From positions 930,001 to 994,000 of the forward strand of contig JBLDXI010000025.1 of the NCBI GenBank assembly GCA_047495785.1: a DNA stretch of 64,000 bases, in the 5' to 3' direction. The notes beneath the pieces were generated by a model. That model worked only from the letters and a program-made list of their open reading frames with translations. It did no database searches and was not told where the DNA came from. Every line of letters starts with the position of its first letter. Within the stretch, counting starts at the first letter, position 1. Position numbers and translations under genes: made by a program. Positions 48,401 to 60,033 of the stretch are shown one piece after another. Source of the DNA: Lepidodermella squamata. Taxonomy: Eukaryota > Gastrotricha.

Positions 48401-50192
48401 ATTGGTGATCCTCACGCCGTATCTTGGCCAACTTTTCGCCCTGAGAGAGGCGTTGCACAACCTTGTTGAGGTTGACTTGAGTGAAATGGATGAGGCTGAC
48501 TTGGGCCAGTTGGGGCTCGATGCGCGAAGTGATGACTCGGCCACGAATCACAAGTCTAATACTCGGGTTCGCATTTCTACGGTGGATAATTATCAAGGTT
48601 AGTGAAGACCTAAACATTTTAAAAAAATTTAGGAATGTTTTTAGACACCTTTTTTTTCATAAAATTTCAAGACGAAATCTCACTGCTGATTAACTTTCAT
48701 TTAATTCAATATCTCACCATTTTATTCGGTTATTCAACTGGTTTGGTTTATGTTAGGGTTTGAGGCAGGGTCTTGAAATTCGGGATGTGGATCTGATTGC
48801 AATAATTCGGTACAGAATTCGATAATTTGGCAATGAATTTATTTTATCCGAAATTTCTTGCTAATTAAAGTTTTGAAGCCAAGTTCCAAAATTCTATAAA
48901 TTAATTTGGATTTTTTATAAAACAAGCGGTAAATTTTTTATTCTAATGCAGGCGAAGAGGCCGATATTGTCATTGCCAGCCTGGTTCGTAGCAACAACGA
49001 AGGCAACATTGGATTTGTCGGCGAACCTGAGCGAGTAAACGTTCTTCTGTCTCGAGCTCGCATTGGCATGATTTTGCTCGGAAACATGCGAACTTTCGAG
49101 AGCGCCAAAACAAAGTTATGGCGAGATCAACTGATCCCACTTTTGAAGGAGAAAAACGCAATTTTCCCTGGTTTACCCGGCCATTGCAACGAGCATCAAC
49201 GCGATTTTCTACTGGCGAAACCTGAAGATTTCGCTAAATTAGCACCAAATGGAGGCTGCGAATTGGTTTGCGATAAATTGCTGCCATGCGGCCTTCATAA
49301 ATGCAAGCAACCCTGCCACCGATCTGCTCATTCGCTCCAAATGTGCAACGAAAAGGTCAAAGTCCACTGCCCTAATGACGAAAATCACCCGTTGATAACT
49401 ATTCTATGCAAAAGATCGGGCGATCTCGGCTTCATCATTCGATCTTGCATGGAGGATGTCCAAGTCAAATGTCCGAGATTTGAAAATCACCCGCTTATCA
49501 CAGTGAAATGCCAATTCAGAACGCACCCAATTTGCCCGACAAAGGCTTTGGTTAACTGCCCTTCAAATCCGAACCATCCTATGATTGCAATCGACTGTGC
49601 TAAATCGGACGATCTCAAATTGATCGCTAGGATGTGCGAAGAGCCCACGAGAGTTAAATGCCCGAAAAATCCGGATCATTCTGAAATCATCGTGCCATGT
49701 CACAGTGCTTCGTATTCGCAAGTTATCAGCCAAAAATGCAAGGATTCAACGCAAGTTGAGTGCCCTCGCTTCCCCGATCAACACCCGCTTGTTAAAGTTC
49801 CGTGTTACCAGTCGGAAAATGAGGGTTTTGTCAAATCCCAATGCGACAATATGGTGCCTGTTCAATGCCCTAAAGAGGAAAGTCACGCATTGATCAACAT
49901 TCCCTGCCGATCTGTTCAAAATAAATCGTTGATTCGAAAAAATTGCCAAACTCGAGTTCAGGTTCGCTGCTCGAGAAAAACCTGCCGCAAATCCTTGGAG
50001 GTGCCTTGCTCGATTTCGGAAAAACCGTCCGAAATCGAAAAACTTTGTTTAAGTGACTTCAACTGCGCAATTTGCAAGTCGAATTTTTCGGTGTCTTGTG
50101 CCACGGTTATTGAAAAAGATCCCATCTGCCCTACGTGCATGGAGAACAGGGATTTGGTGGAATCTTTTTCGGAAGCTGTGACCGTTGCTTGA
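45427..50192 (+). CDS. ZNFX1-like SF1 helicase B with C-terminal Cys-rich repeat array (4 exons)
   Basis: Exons 45427-45528, 45579-45799, 45848-48597 and 48952-50192 join in frame to 1,437 residues. The N-terminal 200 residues are helical and related to helicase A. The Upf1-type helicase has Walker A GPPGTGKS (535-542), motif II EEAGE (799-803), GDHKQLRP (824-831), QHRMRPE (869-875), DNYQGEEADIV (about 1021-1031) and VNVLLSRAR (about 1053). All key residues are intact. After one NFX1-like cluster (CDKLLPCGLHKCKQPC, about 1130) come about seven tandem units of roughly 35 residues, pattern C-x5-V-x-CP-x4-HPLI-x-I-x-C, ending in a Cys-x2-Cys cluster. RNA binding and unwinding is the family role; the repeat array is probably metal-binding (inference). 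The stop lies only 154 bases before the start of helicase C on the same strand. Cytoplasmic by family; no signal or membrane segment. Confidence 0.9.
49316..50140 (+). repeat. Protein-level tandem Cys repeats at the helicase B C-terminus
   Basis: Units begin at a Cys and contain x-V-x-CP, then H-x-L-I and a closing Cys: for example VKVHCPNDENHPLITILC, VQVKCPRFENHPLITVKC, TRVKCPKNPDHSEIIVPC, TQVECPRFPDQHPLVKVPC and VPVQCPKEESHALINIPC. The third unit is shortened. The DNA is diverged between units, so this is an old array. Confidence 0.8.
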
Positions 50193-51189
50193 AGAAATCC
50201 TGGTGCCAAGATTAACATTATTACTCCAAACTCGCTGAAGTTATTTTCGCTATAATCATATGATATCAACTGATCTGTATAACTCTTGAAGATTGAAATA
50301 TTAATTATTCTAACATTTTGAATTTTTATAGACTATATTTAAATTTATGAGTGCTCAACCCAGCGGAGGGAGAGGGCGGGGCCGTGGGCGAGGTTCCGTG
50401 CCTCCAGGCCAGGCTGCTCAAAGACCTAGCTCGGCTCCCACTCCGCAGCCTCAGCAGCAACCCCAGCAGAACAAACCGTGAGTTGATTTTACGCCAGTGT
50501 CTCGTGGAACATCGAGGCTAAAAAGTCAAAAATCAAAATACATGTATGTTAATGTAAAATTTCCGCTGCATTTTTCGAAAACTATATGGCATTTTAGCGT
50601 AATTTCTGATGAGTATTCCGCAGACTTCAGATTTCGGGACTTCGGGGATTTCTTTCTTGATTCTTGATTCAGATGATTTCGGGCTGATGAGGATAGGTCT
50701 CCGACTGGTCCTCCTCCGACACTCGCCATGCTTGGCCCGTTATACCCGTTATAGTAGCGGACCCGGCATGGCGTGTCCGCCGGAATGAATTTTATTCTTT
50801 CGAAATTTCGAAATTTGTTCTGTTCAAGTAAGACTCTTTATCTATCATAATTTATATATATTACTGATACTTATTTCTAGTTTTATTGTGTTATATCGGG
50901 TTTCTATGAGCGCGAACTTATTAGATAGGTTTCCAAATACTGTATTCAACCATCAGACTACTGTTAAATCCGAAGCAAAAGCGCGGGACCGTTTGTCTTG
51001 AAGGAGACTAAAAACTGAAAGCTTCGAACAGGCGGTGTCCAACTATAGGTATTATTTGCTGTAACGCTGGCAATAAATCGAAAACATAGACAATAATAAG
51101 AGACTGGACATTCGCGCGTATTTAATTCTGCCGAAATGAAAATTTTTGTTTTTTATTTGCACACTATTTTGTGTTGTCATTGCGCCGAG

Positions 51190-51460
51190 GAAAAAACTTG
51201 TTGACGAAGCATTTTGTGGCTAAAAATACTAGGAAACGCGTGACTGATCGCTTAAAATATAATGCTGACGGTAGAACTAAACTTTTGTTGTAGTCACAAG
51301 CAGCAGGTGTTGTGTCCGTTTAATAAACCGTAGAATAGTATTTCCCAAAGAACTGCCAAGGCACACGAGCTATAATGAAAAATACCGACGTTCCTTCCAT
51401 TTGCTATCAGAATTTAATTCAAAATTTGAGTTCAACAAAGGCTGTGGTGTAGTGTGAAAA
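51190..51460 (-). repeat. Orphan copy of the PAN-family upstream flank
   Basis: Closely matches 53285-53490 and 56860-57045 (shared blocks include gacgaagcattttgtggcta, acttttgttgtagtcacaag and gcacacgagctataatgaaa), which are the upstream flanks of PAN-like genes. No PAN coding sequence follows at its minus-strand downstream side, so it is a leftover promoter copy. Confidence 0.6.
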
Positions 51461-52257
51461 TTTGCCATAGGGCTATAAGTGATTATCCTATAGCTCGTAT
51501 ACTAGTCGTAGAGAGAAGAGATTTACCTCTGATTGACCGAGTCGGTGAGTCACGAAAATGATTCCTCGTCAAAAGCTATTGCTGGCAGTCGCCGTGATGC
51601 CGATCCTGTTTTACCTCTCTCGGTATTCGCGGTTTTAAGCAGCAACAGAAAGTTCAACAGCAAGCCAGAGCAGGATTTGATGCGTCAATTATTACTTCCG
51701 CAAAACTCGCTAGGAGTTTGGGTAATAAGGGAATACTTTATGGCAAACCATGGAGAAATATAATTTCCCTCGATCTGGAACCCCGAGCGAGTTTGACGCA
51801 GCCAAACGAATCGAGGGGTTCCAGGAGGTTTCCGAGCAAAATGCTGCCCAAATTTGTGGCAGTTTTAAGCCATAGAGAGATTATTGGTTTCCTTAGAGAA
51901 ATATTTTTAACCATAGAGAAATATGTGTTCCTCCATGGCTAAATTTAACCACGCGTATGTGGGATATTGCATTTCTCTATGGCTAGCCATAACCGTGCTT
52001 TACCTGCCATGCAATATAAAACCAGAAGTATAAAACTTCTCCATCTTTCATCGACCTATTCCTATTATTCTCGCCTCATAATGAATAAATCCGAGGATTG
52101 TCACGATAAGATGCGAATCGATTCGATCATAGACAAATAATAAGAGACTAGACATTCTTGCCTTCGCATTCCTGCCGAAATTATTCAAATATCTCTGCAT
52201 CGTGAAAACTGTCGGCGCAATGACAACGCAAATTTTTTTATTTCGGCAGTAGTAAAT

Positions 52258-52450
52258 ATGCGTGTGTCCAGTCTCTTATTATTTGTCTATGGATGCGATT
52301 TATTGCTAGCTTTTCAGCAAATCAATTTTGGTACCCTCAAAAAATCATGCGGCGCATATCTTTTTCAAATGAAACCAAACGCAGATGGAACAGCTGGGTC
52401 GAAATCCAGTTCAACAATTTTCAGTGCTAATACTCGTAAGCCTTTATTTC
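52258..52450 (-). repeat. 3' flank of PAN-like gene 3, shared with 56.2 and 61.5 kb
   Basis: A block from gcagatggaacagctgggtc to ctctaaagcaactgataaca is shared with 56185-56260 and 61445-61545. It contains the minus-strand AATAAA (52448-52443), about 160 bases past the stop codon of the gene at 52610. Confidence 0.65.
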
Positions 52451-52609
52451 ACACTCTAAAGCAACTGATAACAACAAGCGAGATATGAGAAAATAATTAA
52501 TATTTGACTCTGCTTCATGCAAAAGCTTAGCTACTCATGCATCTCTCGACATGATTACTGCATGGCTCTGATATTTCTTCTCTCAGCATGATTACTCCAC
52601 CGCACCACA

Positions 52610-52985
52610 TCAGATCTTGGCATAAGCCATTGCACTTTTGTCGAGCAGGCCACTGTTGGCGCATTGCTTGAACAAATTACAGTTTTGGGTCTTGGGGAAG
52701 ATCTCGAAAGCGTGGCACATTCTATCCTGGGCACAGAATCCAGCGCACAATTTAGCGTCTGGAACGGGCTTTATGTTCACGATCTGGTTATTAACGCTGC
52801 CTTTGCAACTGCTTGCGCTGGACCTGTAGCCAGCAATAGCTGAAAAAGATCATATCAATTTAACTTTGCGAACAAAAGCAACAGCCGGCAGCAGCCGGTA
52901 TCAGAAACCTACTAGGGTTTTGTGCCGCGATAGTTGATATGATCGCCATGAAAACAGCCAATACAGGGAGCAAGGATCCAGCCAT
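52610..52985 (-). CDS. Secreted six-cysteine PAN/apple-like protein, copy 3
   Basis: Exon 1 is 52985-52913 (73 nt) and exon 2 is 52839-52610 (230 nt), phase 1, giving 100 residues. The signal peptide is MAGSLLPVLAVFMAIISTIA with cleavage probably before QNPT. Cysteine spacing is C-x19-C-x3-C-x5-C-x11-C-x5-C, the same as the gene at 13975, with CHAFEIF in the position of the CKAFTYY block. It lies inside intron 1 of helicase C on the opposite strand. Upstream flank (52986-53490) is present as a tandem double copy with TATA-like CAATAAATAC at 53066-53057. Secreted; ligand unknown. Confidence 0.8.
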
Positions 52986-53039
52986 TTTAAATGTGAATGA
53001 GAATTAAGTTGAATAGAAAGAAAATGATAACAATGAAAA

Positions 53040-53490
53040 ATGGCAATTAGCGGTGGTATTTATTGAGTCGAGCCAGAAATTTGGGACGAAAAAACTTGAT
53101 GACGAAGCATTTTGTTGTCAAAATATACGAAGAAGCACGTGATCGATGTGCGTGACTGATCGATTTAAATATGATGCTGGTATTAAAATACAAATATTTT
53201 GTTGTCACAAGCAGCAGGTGTTGAGTTGTTGAGATGATAATGAAAAAAGCGGCAATTAGCGTTGGTATTTCTTGAGTCGAGCCAGTGTTTCGGGAGGAAA
53301 AAAACTTGATGACGAAGCATTTTGTGGCTAAAAATACAAGGAAACGCGTGACTGATCGCCTAAAATATAATGCTGACGGTAGAACTAAACTTTTGTTGTA
53401 GTCACAAGCAGCAGGTGTTATTCTTTTAATAAACCGTAGAATATTTCTCAACGAATTGTCAAGGCACACGAGCTATAATGAAAAATATCG
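53040..53490 (-). promoter_or_regulatory. Tandemly duplicated PAN promoter region
   Basis: Two direct copies, about 53040-53235 and 53265-53490. Each has GTATTTmTTGAGTCGAGCCAG and, further on, the GATGACGAAGCATTTTGT block (reverse complement ACAAAATGCTTCGTCATC). The block corresponds to the AAAATGCTGCGTCAT block of the copies at 14.4 and 18.7 kb. Only the gene-proximal copy keeps a good TATA (tatttatt on the plus strand); the distal one reads tatttctt. Confidence 0.6.
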
Positions 53491-55378
53491 ACGAAAATTT
53501 GAGGCTAGAACGTGGACGTTGCTGAAATATGAGTCGCATAACATCATAACCGAGGAAATTTCCTGCTACAGCGTTATTATACAGAATATTTCCTAGTTAC
53601 CGCGTTTCATCTATCATGTAGCTGTACAGCTTCCTATTTTTCTCAGTGAACGCTTCATAATATAGTTGGCGAGGATTTTCACTGAGGAGAGTGAGTTTTA
53701 CCAGGAAAGACCTCAACGGTCAAGTTTGAAGTTTAAAAGAAAAATAATTACCTACATCCTATTAGAACCATTCTAAGGTAGCATTCTGAGTTGGCGCAAA
53801 TTGCAAACTGAAACTTCCATCTCCACATCATGAAATCTGACGTCGCAATGACAAGACAAAATGTGTGTGTGCGAATATAAAACAATTTTACGGAATATCG
53901 GTGAAAGAATTCAAGCTCCAAGTTTCAGAAGGAGTTGAGCAATCTTGAATGGCTTAGAATTTCTCAAAATTATTCTTTGTTCCTTCGGAAACTCGGTTCA
54001 TACGGCCATTCGTACAGGAAAAGTGTCTCATAATTCTAATCGTTTTTCTTTATATTGGAACCCTAATTTTTACTTTCAATTTTGTTTTAAATCAAGGGAA
54101 TATCTTTCGGCGGCACCAATTTTCATTTAATTCATCACCTAACCATTTTATTCGGTTAACTAAATTGGGGTTTGGAACTTATTGGAATAATTTGGTAATA
54201 AATTCTTTATATTAATGTTTCGCTTCAGGCCAGGCCAAGCTGCCTCTAACCGTCCGTCATTTGCGAAGCAGTATTTTCAATCTTCTGGTGCTCATGGATC
54301 GTTCAACGAAGGCAAATTTCTGGGTGTCCTCAACGATCTACCGAAACCGAAAGCCTCACCCAACGATGCTGACCAATCCGAGGAGAGGATCAAGTCAGGC
54401 CTAGAAGGCAGTGCTTTCATCGAATACATCCTAACCCGGCGGAAGGGCAAAATGGAAACACTCAGCTTATTAGCAACGAGTTCGTACGGCGTTACTGCAA
54501 TTAAAGAAGCGCTATCCCAGGAAACCGGATTGGATTATTGCCGAGAAAACGTGCTACCCCTCATTCGATTCATTGGCCAGGACGAACGAATGACAACCGG
54601 GTCAAGTCGAGGCCAGGGCGTCGCCAAAATTCTCCGCGCCATCTACGACGCGCCGTTTCTACGCGACTGCCTGTTCCGTTATGTCCGCGAAAAGTCATTT
54701 TCAGACGATGAAAGCGTTGAAATCGCCTGGCTGGTGTTGCAGGTCGTGAAAAACGACAATGCCAACGTGAAAAAGGACCGAAAAGTCATTGAATTGGTCG
54801 ATTTCATCAAGAAAAGTTCGAACCCGAAATTGCAAGAGTTGAGCCGGCAATTTGAGACGCAACTCAGTGATGTCCATTCGGTTTCTGATTCTGGAATTTC
54901 GACGATTAACGGCGTCAATTTGAGTCGAATGAATGAACCCGGCTGGCGGCATGACAATGATAAGGCTGATTTTCGTGAAATTGGCCTGTATCCGACTGCT
55001 GATGAGCTGACCTGTGTTAATGGGCCGTTTTTGCCGGTGACGAAACGCGTTTTCAATGAGTCGAAACAGCTGGCGAGCTACATTGATTGGGCATTCCGAT
55101 TGCTGCGGGAAGACGTGATTCAAAGTGTGAAGGAAGAAGTCGATGTCCTGATTTCGAAAAATAGTGAGTCAAATTATAACCACTTTCAAAATCAGAAAAT
55201 TTTTGCGTCCCAACTTCAATGCCAATATTTGGGAGTTTTTTATCAATAGTGTTTTTATATTATTTTACGATTTATTTTCGGATAAGGACTACCCCACAGG
55301 CCTCAAAATAGTGAGAAGTTGCGTTATGAAATCATTTCCTGGTGAACCGGTCATTTTTTTCAAACCGGACCTATAATG

Positions 55379-56010
55379 CTGTCCTTTTTCGGACGGGGTA
55401 ATTTCGGAATCTTTTGACTTTGAGCGCATTTCTCCTCAAACGTGGTGGATAAAAATACCGTTAAAAATTTAGAAGATAGTCCAGAGTCCCGTCTTTCAAA
55501 TGACATCTGAAATATGAGAAACGGATTTTTTTTTTACGAATAATGGTTTCACTTCTTCGCAGGTGTGCGCCGAGGTAAAATATTGCCAACTTTTTTATTC
55601 GGCAGTATTTTTCGCCGGAAAGAAGCGCAAAAGAAAGAGCGCATCGACTTCAGTTAGATGGGCGTGTTTAGAACAAATTTAAATTGCTCATTTGTCCTGA
55701 AATTCAGCCATAAAAACAAACGAAATCCTCCGGCTTATTTCGGATAGCCACAAAATACAGAGAATTCAATCGACCTTGACGTTTTTAAACTTTAATATTT
55801 TGGTGAGGATAGCACTGAGCTGAGTTGAGAGCTCAATTCACTATCGGGAGTTCAGATCCCTCAACATGCGATTTAGTTTTTTCTTTTAATATCTGCTCAC
55901 AAATATTATCTCGTTTTAATGTGAACTTTGACCCTAATCTAAATATTCACACTGAGCTGTCCGAAATTACCCCAGTTGTGTCCGAAGTTAGCGAGTCAGC
56001 ATAAAACTGT
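55379..56010. repeat. Dispersed repeat, copy 2
   Basis: Partner of 8229-8835; about 600 bp aligned by eye with many small indels. It lies in intron 2 of helicase C. Confidence 0.6.
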
Positions 56011-56389
56011 CCTCGAAAATCGCGGATTTTATAACTTTGAGAGCCTGCATCTCAATTTGCGCTACCTCCAGATTGCTACTAATGGCATCGATGCTGCATT
56101 TCAACATCCAATTATTACCAAAGTCATGTGGGCATGCTAACGTTGGCTTGCGTTATTAGGCGATAGATAACATCCAAACACGCAGATGGAGCCGCTGGGT
56201 CAAAATCCAGTTCGCATAAGCCTTTATTTCTTACTCCAAAGCAGCTAAGAAGAAGCAAACTATGATAAAATGAATAATCGGCTCATGCTAAAGCGCAGCT
56301 ACGTATGCGTCTCAATTTTCTCCTCACAACATTATTACTGCATGCATCTGTACTTTCTTCTCTCAGCATGATTACTGCACCTCACCACA

Positions 56390-56762
56390 TCAGATCTTGG
56401 CATAAGCCAGTCCATTTCCATATAACGAGCCACTGTTGACGCACTGCTCGAACAGTTCACAATATTTTCTCGTCGGAAAGGTGTGGAAAGCGCCGCACTT
56501 TTTATCCGCGTCACATTTTTCAGCGCACTTCTTACTGTCTGTATTAGACCACATTGAGACGGTGTTGCTTTTGAGGCCATAGCAACTGTAAGTAACAGAC
56601 TTGTAGCCAGCAATAGCTGAAAAAAATCATATTGATTCAATTTCGCGTGCAAGAGCAAGAGCCGGCTACAGCCGGTATCAGAACTTTACTGGGGTTTTGT
56701 GCCGCTATAGCTGAAATGATCACCATGAAAACAGCCAATGCAGGGAGCAAGGATCCAGTCAT
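56390..56762 (-). CDS. Secreted six-cysteine PAN/apple-like protein, copy 4
   Basis: Exon 1 is 56762-56690 (73 nt) and exon 2 is 56616-56390 (227 nt), phase 1, giving 99 residues. The signal peptide is MTGSLLPALAVFMVIISAIA. Cysteine spacing is C-x18-C-x3-C-x5-C-x11-C-x5-C with CGAFHTF. The end VNSGSLYGNGLAYAKI parallels copy 3 (SGLLDKSAMAYAKI). It lies inside intron 2 of helicase C, opposite strand. The 3' AATAAA is at 56228-56223 (minus). Its promoter lacks the TATA-like octamer found in the other copies, so expression may be altered. Confidence 0.8.
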
Positions 56763-56834
56763 TTTTAATTGCGAATGAGAATAAATTTGAACAGAAAGAA
56801 AATTATAGTAATGAAAAACGGCAATTAGAGGTGG

Positions 56835-57045
56835 AGTAGACCCAGTGTCCCGAGAGGAAATACGTGATGACACAGCATTTTGTTGCTAAAAGTGCAAGAA
56901 AATGCGTGACTGATCGATTAAGATAATATAATTCTGACTGTAAAGCAAACTTTTGTTGTAGTCACAAGCAGCAGATGTTGAGTTTTCCTTTTAGTTTTAT
57001 GTAGAAAAATATTCACCGAAGAGCTGTCAAGGCATGCAGGCTATG
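56835..57045 (-). promoter_or_regulatory. Upstream flank of PAN-like copy 4, TATA missing
   Basis: Aligns with 53045-53235, but where copy 3 has ggtggTATTTATTgagtcgagccag this reads ggtggagtagacccag, so the TATA-like sequence is deleted. The distal block gatgacacagcattttgt is also weakened (gacgaag changed to gacacag). Confidence 0.5.
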
Positions 57046-57069
57046 ATGGGTGAATAGTAAGTTGGTACC

Positions 57070-57235
57070 CGCAAGTTCGTAACGTGATCATTTCGTAACA
57101 ACCAAGGTACCTTTTCGTAACGCATGTAATGATCTTTTCGTAACGCTTGTTTAAATTTCAATTGACATTTCCAAATTAATTTAGTGATCTTTTCGTAACA
57201 AATTAAACCAAAAGAGTGATCGATTCGTAACGCTT
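57070..57235. repeat. Irregular cluster of TTCGTAAC motifs
   Basis: Six occurrences of TTCGTAAC in the same orientation within about 165 bases, four of them preceded by TGATC (gtgatcatttcgtaac, atgatcttttcgtaac, gtgatcttttcgtaac, gtgatcgattcgtaac). Spacing is uneven, unlike a simple satellite. It lies just upstream of the PAN copy 4 flank. Confidence 0.7.
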
Positions 57236-60033
57236 TTAATTTCGTTAATATGACCCACAACATCTCAGAGGTGAAAGCTAGTAGCAGGTGGAATCAAATC
57301 ATAATGAACACAGTAATATGTCGTGGCCCTGCGAAGTAGGACCGCGGAACTTACAGGGATAACAAAAATCGACTTAATAATTCAAAATGTCTTTCAACCT
57401 TCAAATCATCAACGTTCTAAAAATCGATCAGAGTATTCCGCGCGTTGTTGATAAAAGCTTCCTTTCTACGCCTGCCTCGAATAAATTTATGACTTTCATG
57501 CATTTTCACCAATGATTATGATTATTATGATGACGTTCCTTCCATTTGTTAGCTGGATTGAATTCAAAATTTGACGCTGAAGTGTTCATTGTGGAACCTC
57601 TGATAAGTTGAACTTTGTCGAGCACGCTGATTAGTCAATTTATCGTTGTTAATGACTCCCGAGCGATCCACAAAAAAATTATATTTTATTTGACCGCTGC
57701 TAAATGAAAAGCGTATCCTAGCCATTTATCAATTATTTCCAGCAACCAGCAACGAGTCTCAGGGTCAACCAAGGCCGTTCTGGTTTGAACTGATTACCTT
57801 ATGCAGTTTGAGTCGTAGATTCAGAATTTTGCATTCGCAATTTTATTGGACCTACGGATCCACCTCAACGGTAATCAAACTTGCTTTTGTCGTATTTATC
57901 GGGGATCTTGCTGAGCTAGGCTAGCGATCTTATTCACTGCGCTGAGATGTTGATCTCAAAGGAATAAGCCATAATCTTTTCCTGTCAAAGATTCAGAGCA
58001 AAACCATAAATATAAAAAGTATTGAAGTAGTAACACCGGTGTTACCGTTTACAAACTATCTATCGGCTAACTATCTAGCGATATAAAATAATCCAGAATC
58101 CAAGGAGCCGTTAGGAAGCAGCCTGCAGCCGAGCACCCTTTCGGGGTGCTACAGCTTATATTAGTTCGGCAAATATGGGTATATCATGATTTTTTTACGT
58201 TTTTCGGAAGTATTGCAGAATAGCGGTTTTTGAATGCTTGAAAATGATACAAACTCGTTAGGCCTTGTGGGGCCGAGTGTAATTTTTAATTTTTAATTTA
58301 TTTAAAGAACGTGATATCCAGGTTTGGAAACTCTACAAGAGAAAAAAGTGCAGTGTCATAGATATAGACTGGTCTGCAGATTTGATTTGATTGATCTACC
58401 ATGGAGTTCTAGGTGATTCGATTTTAACAAGACCTGTGATTTATTGAAGAAATGAAGTCAAATTAAATCAAATTAAATCAAAGTCACTGGAAGGCAGCCT
58501 TATTAAAAGTATTGAACAAACATCAAAGCCTGAAATTTGTTAAATTTTTCTAGTTTCATATATTTTCCTTATTTTATTTCAGAAAAATCGCCTCAGTTGA
58601 GCCTCTTAAAAGCCAAGTCTCTTAAAGTGCTGCGTTTCACCGAAATTTCATGCAACCAGCGTTGTGGAGTTGGCTTCAAGTTGCAATTCGAGCAACCTCC
58701 GAAACTTCGTGGCATGAAGAAAGCAGATGTCGAAAAATTCTGGACCGAATCGAGCCTCATGAAAGTTCAATCGGCCGTCGCTTTCATCCGAAACGACAAA
58801 GAACTAGTCAGTCTCGGCGTAGTCAGCCATCGAGACACGAAACAAGACCTGTTGAATAATCCGCCTGAGTTGGAGGTGTTCATTTTCAGCCGAGACGACT
58901 TCAATCGAACCCTATTCGAACTCGGAAAAGATCAGAATAATTTGATAGCTGTTCAACTTTCAGCTTCATTTTTTGCCTACAATCCATTTCTAGAACGACT
59001 GAAGATGATTTCGTTGATTTCCCTCGAGGAGGAACTAGTCGCCTGGGGTTGAAATCGAAAAACCAAGCTATATCGGCGAAAAGCTGTCGAATGTGATTGA
59101 ACTTGTCGATTTGATGGACAAAGATGCGGATTTGGCGCAGGTTTTACGCCTGAGAAAGCCGCTGAATTTGGACTTGACCCAGAAGCAAGCTGTTGTTTCG
59201 AGTTTCCGCCAACGAGTCGCGATGATTCAAGGCCCGCCTGGTGCTGGGAAATCACTGTGCGGCGCAGTTATCGCGAAAATGATTCATGACAACTCGAGCA
59301 AGACGATTCTAGTCGTTTGCTATATACAAACCACGCCTTGGATACGTTTCTCGAAGATTTGCTCAATTTCGGCCTCCCCGAGCAGGACATGGTCTGTATT
59401 GGGTCGACTGAGAAAATGCGCGATCGAATCAAGCCGCTTGCGCTCGGCCGCGGCAACGATACGCTTCGTCGCGCTTGTTCGAATTTGCGCGATCAGATGG
59501 ATGATATTCGGGGTGAGATCGATGATTTGAGGAAGAAAGTGACTGCGCTGAATGCGACCGATAGAATGACCGATTTTCAAATGTTTTTCGGCGACGCTTT
59601 CAATCTGCCGCCTTCGCGAGATGGAATGCAGGTTGGTTGTTACATATTTTTTCGTTTAAATATTAAAAGAAAATCAGAACAATTAGAACAATTATTTTCA
59701 TGCGAGAGACAACATTGAGACGAGGGAGAAGTAGTATTTAAGCTTGGAATGACTGTTTCAAGATCATTCATTCGTCAATTTGAGGGGTCTTGCTTGCTTG
59801 AAGTTTCTCAAATGGTCATTTTTTCATTTTCAATATTCAGATGTATGATATGTAAACATACTCACTCAGTCCAATGTTTCGTCGCTATCATTAAACATTT
59901 CAGGAAATTAAAACGTTACTTCGAAGCAACAGATTTGCCTAATATTTTGAATGAAAATAAGTGGGGTAACCAGTTTAAACAACTACCAAAAGGAAAACTC
60001 AGAAACCCCTCTTCGGACTATTCTCTCTAGAAA

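Noticed and set aside
53047-53469. 140-codon minus-strand open frame upstream of PAN copy 3
   Set aside because: It coincides with the duplicated promoter flank; its apparent protein is internally repeated because the DNA is duplicated, and it has no motif.
54215-54228. ATG at 54215 as the start of a separate helicase-region gene
   Set aside because: The ATG lies in the polypyrimidine/acceptor stretch (tttcgcttcag); the exon starts at 54229 and is in phase with the exon ending at 50477.
58120-58160. Short GC-rich hairpin (gagcaccctttcggggtgct) as a possible structured RNA
   Set aside because: A single 8-bp stem with no flanking conserved structure; no tRNA or other RNA gene can be supported.
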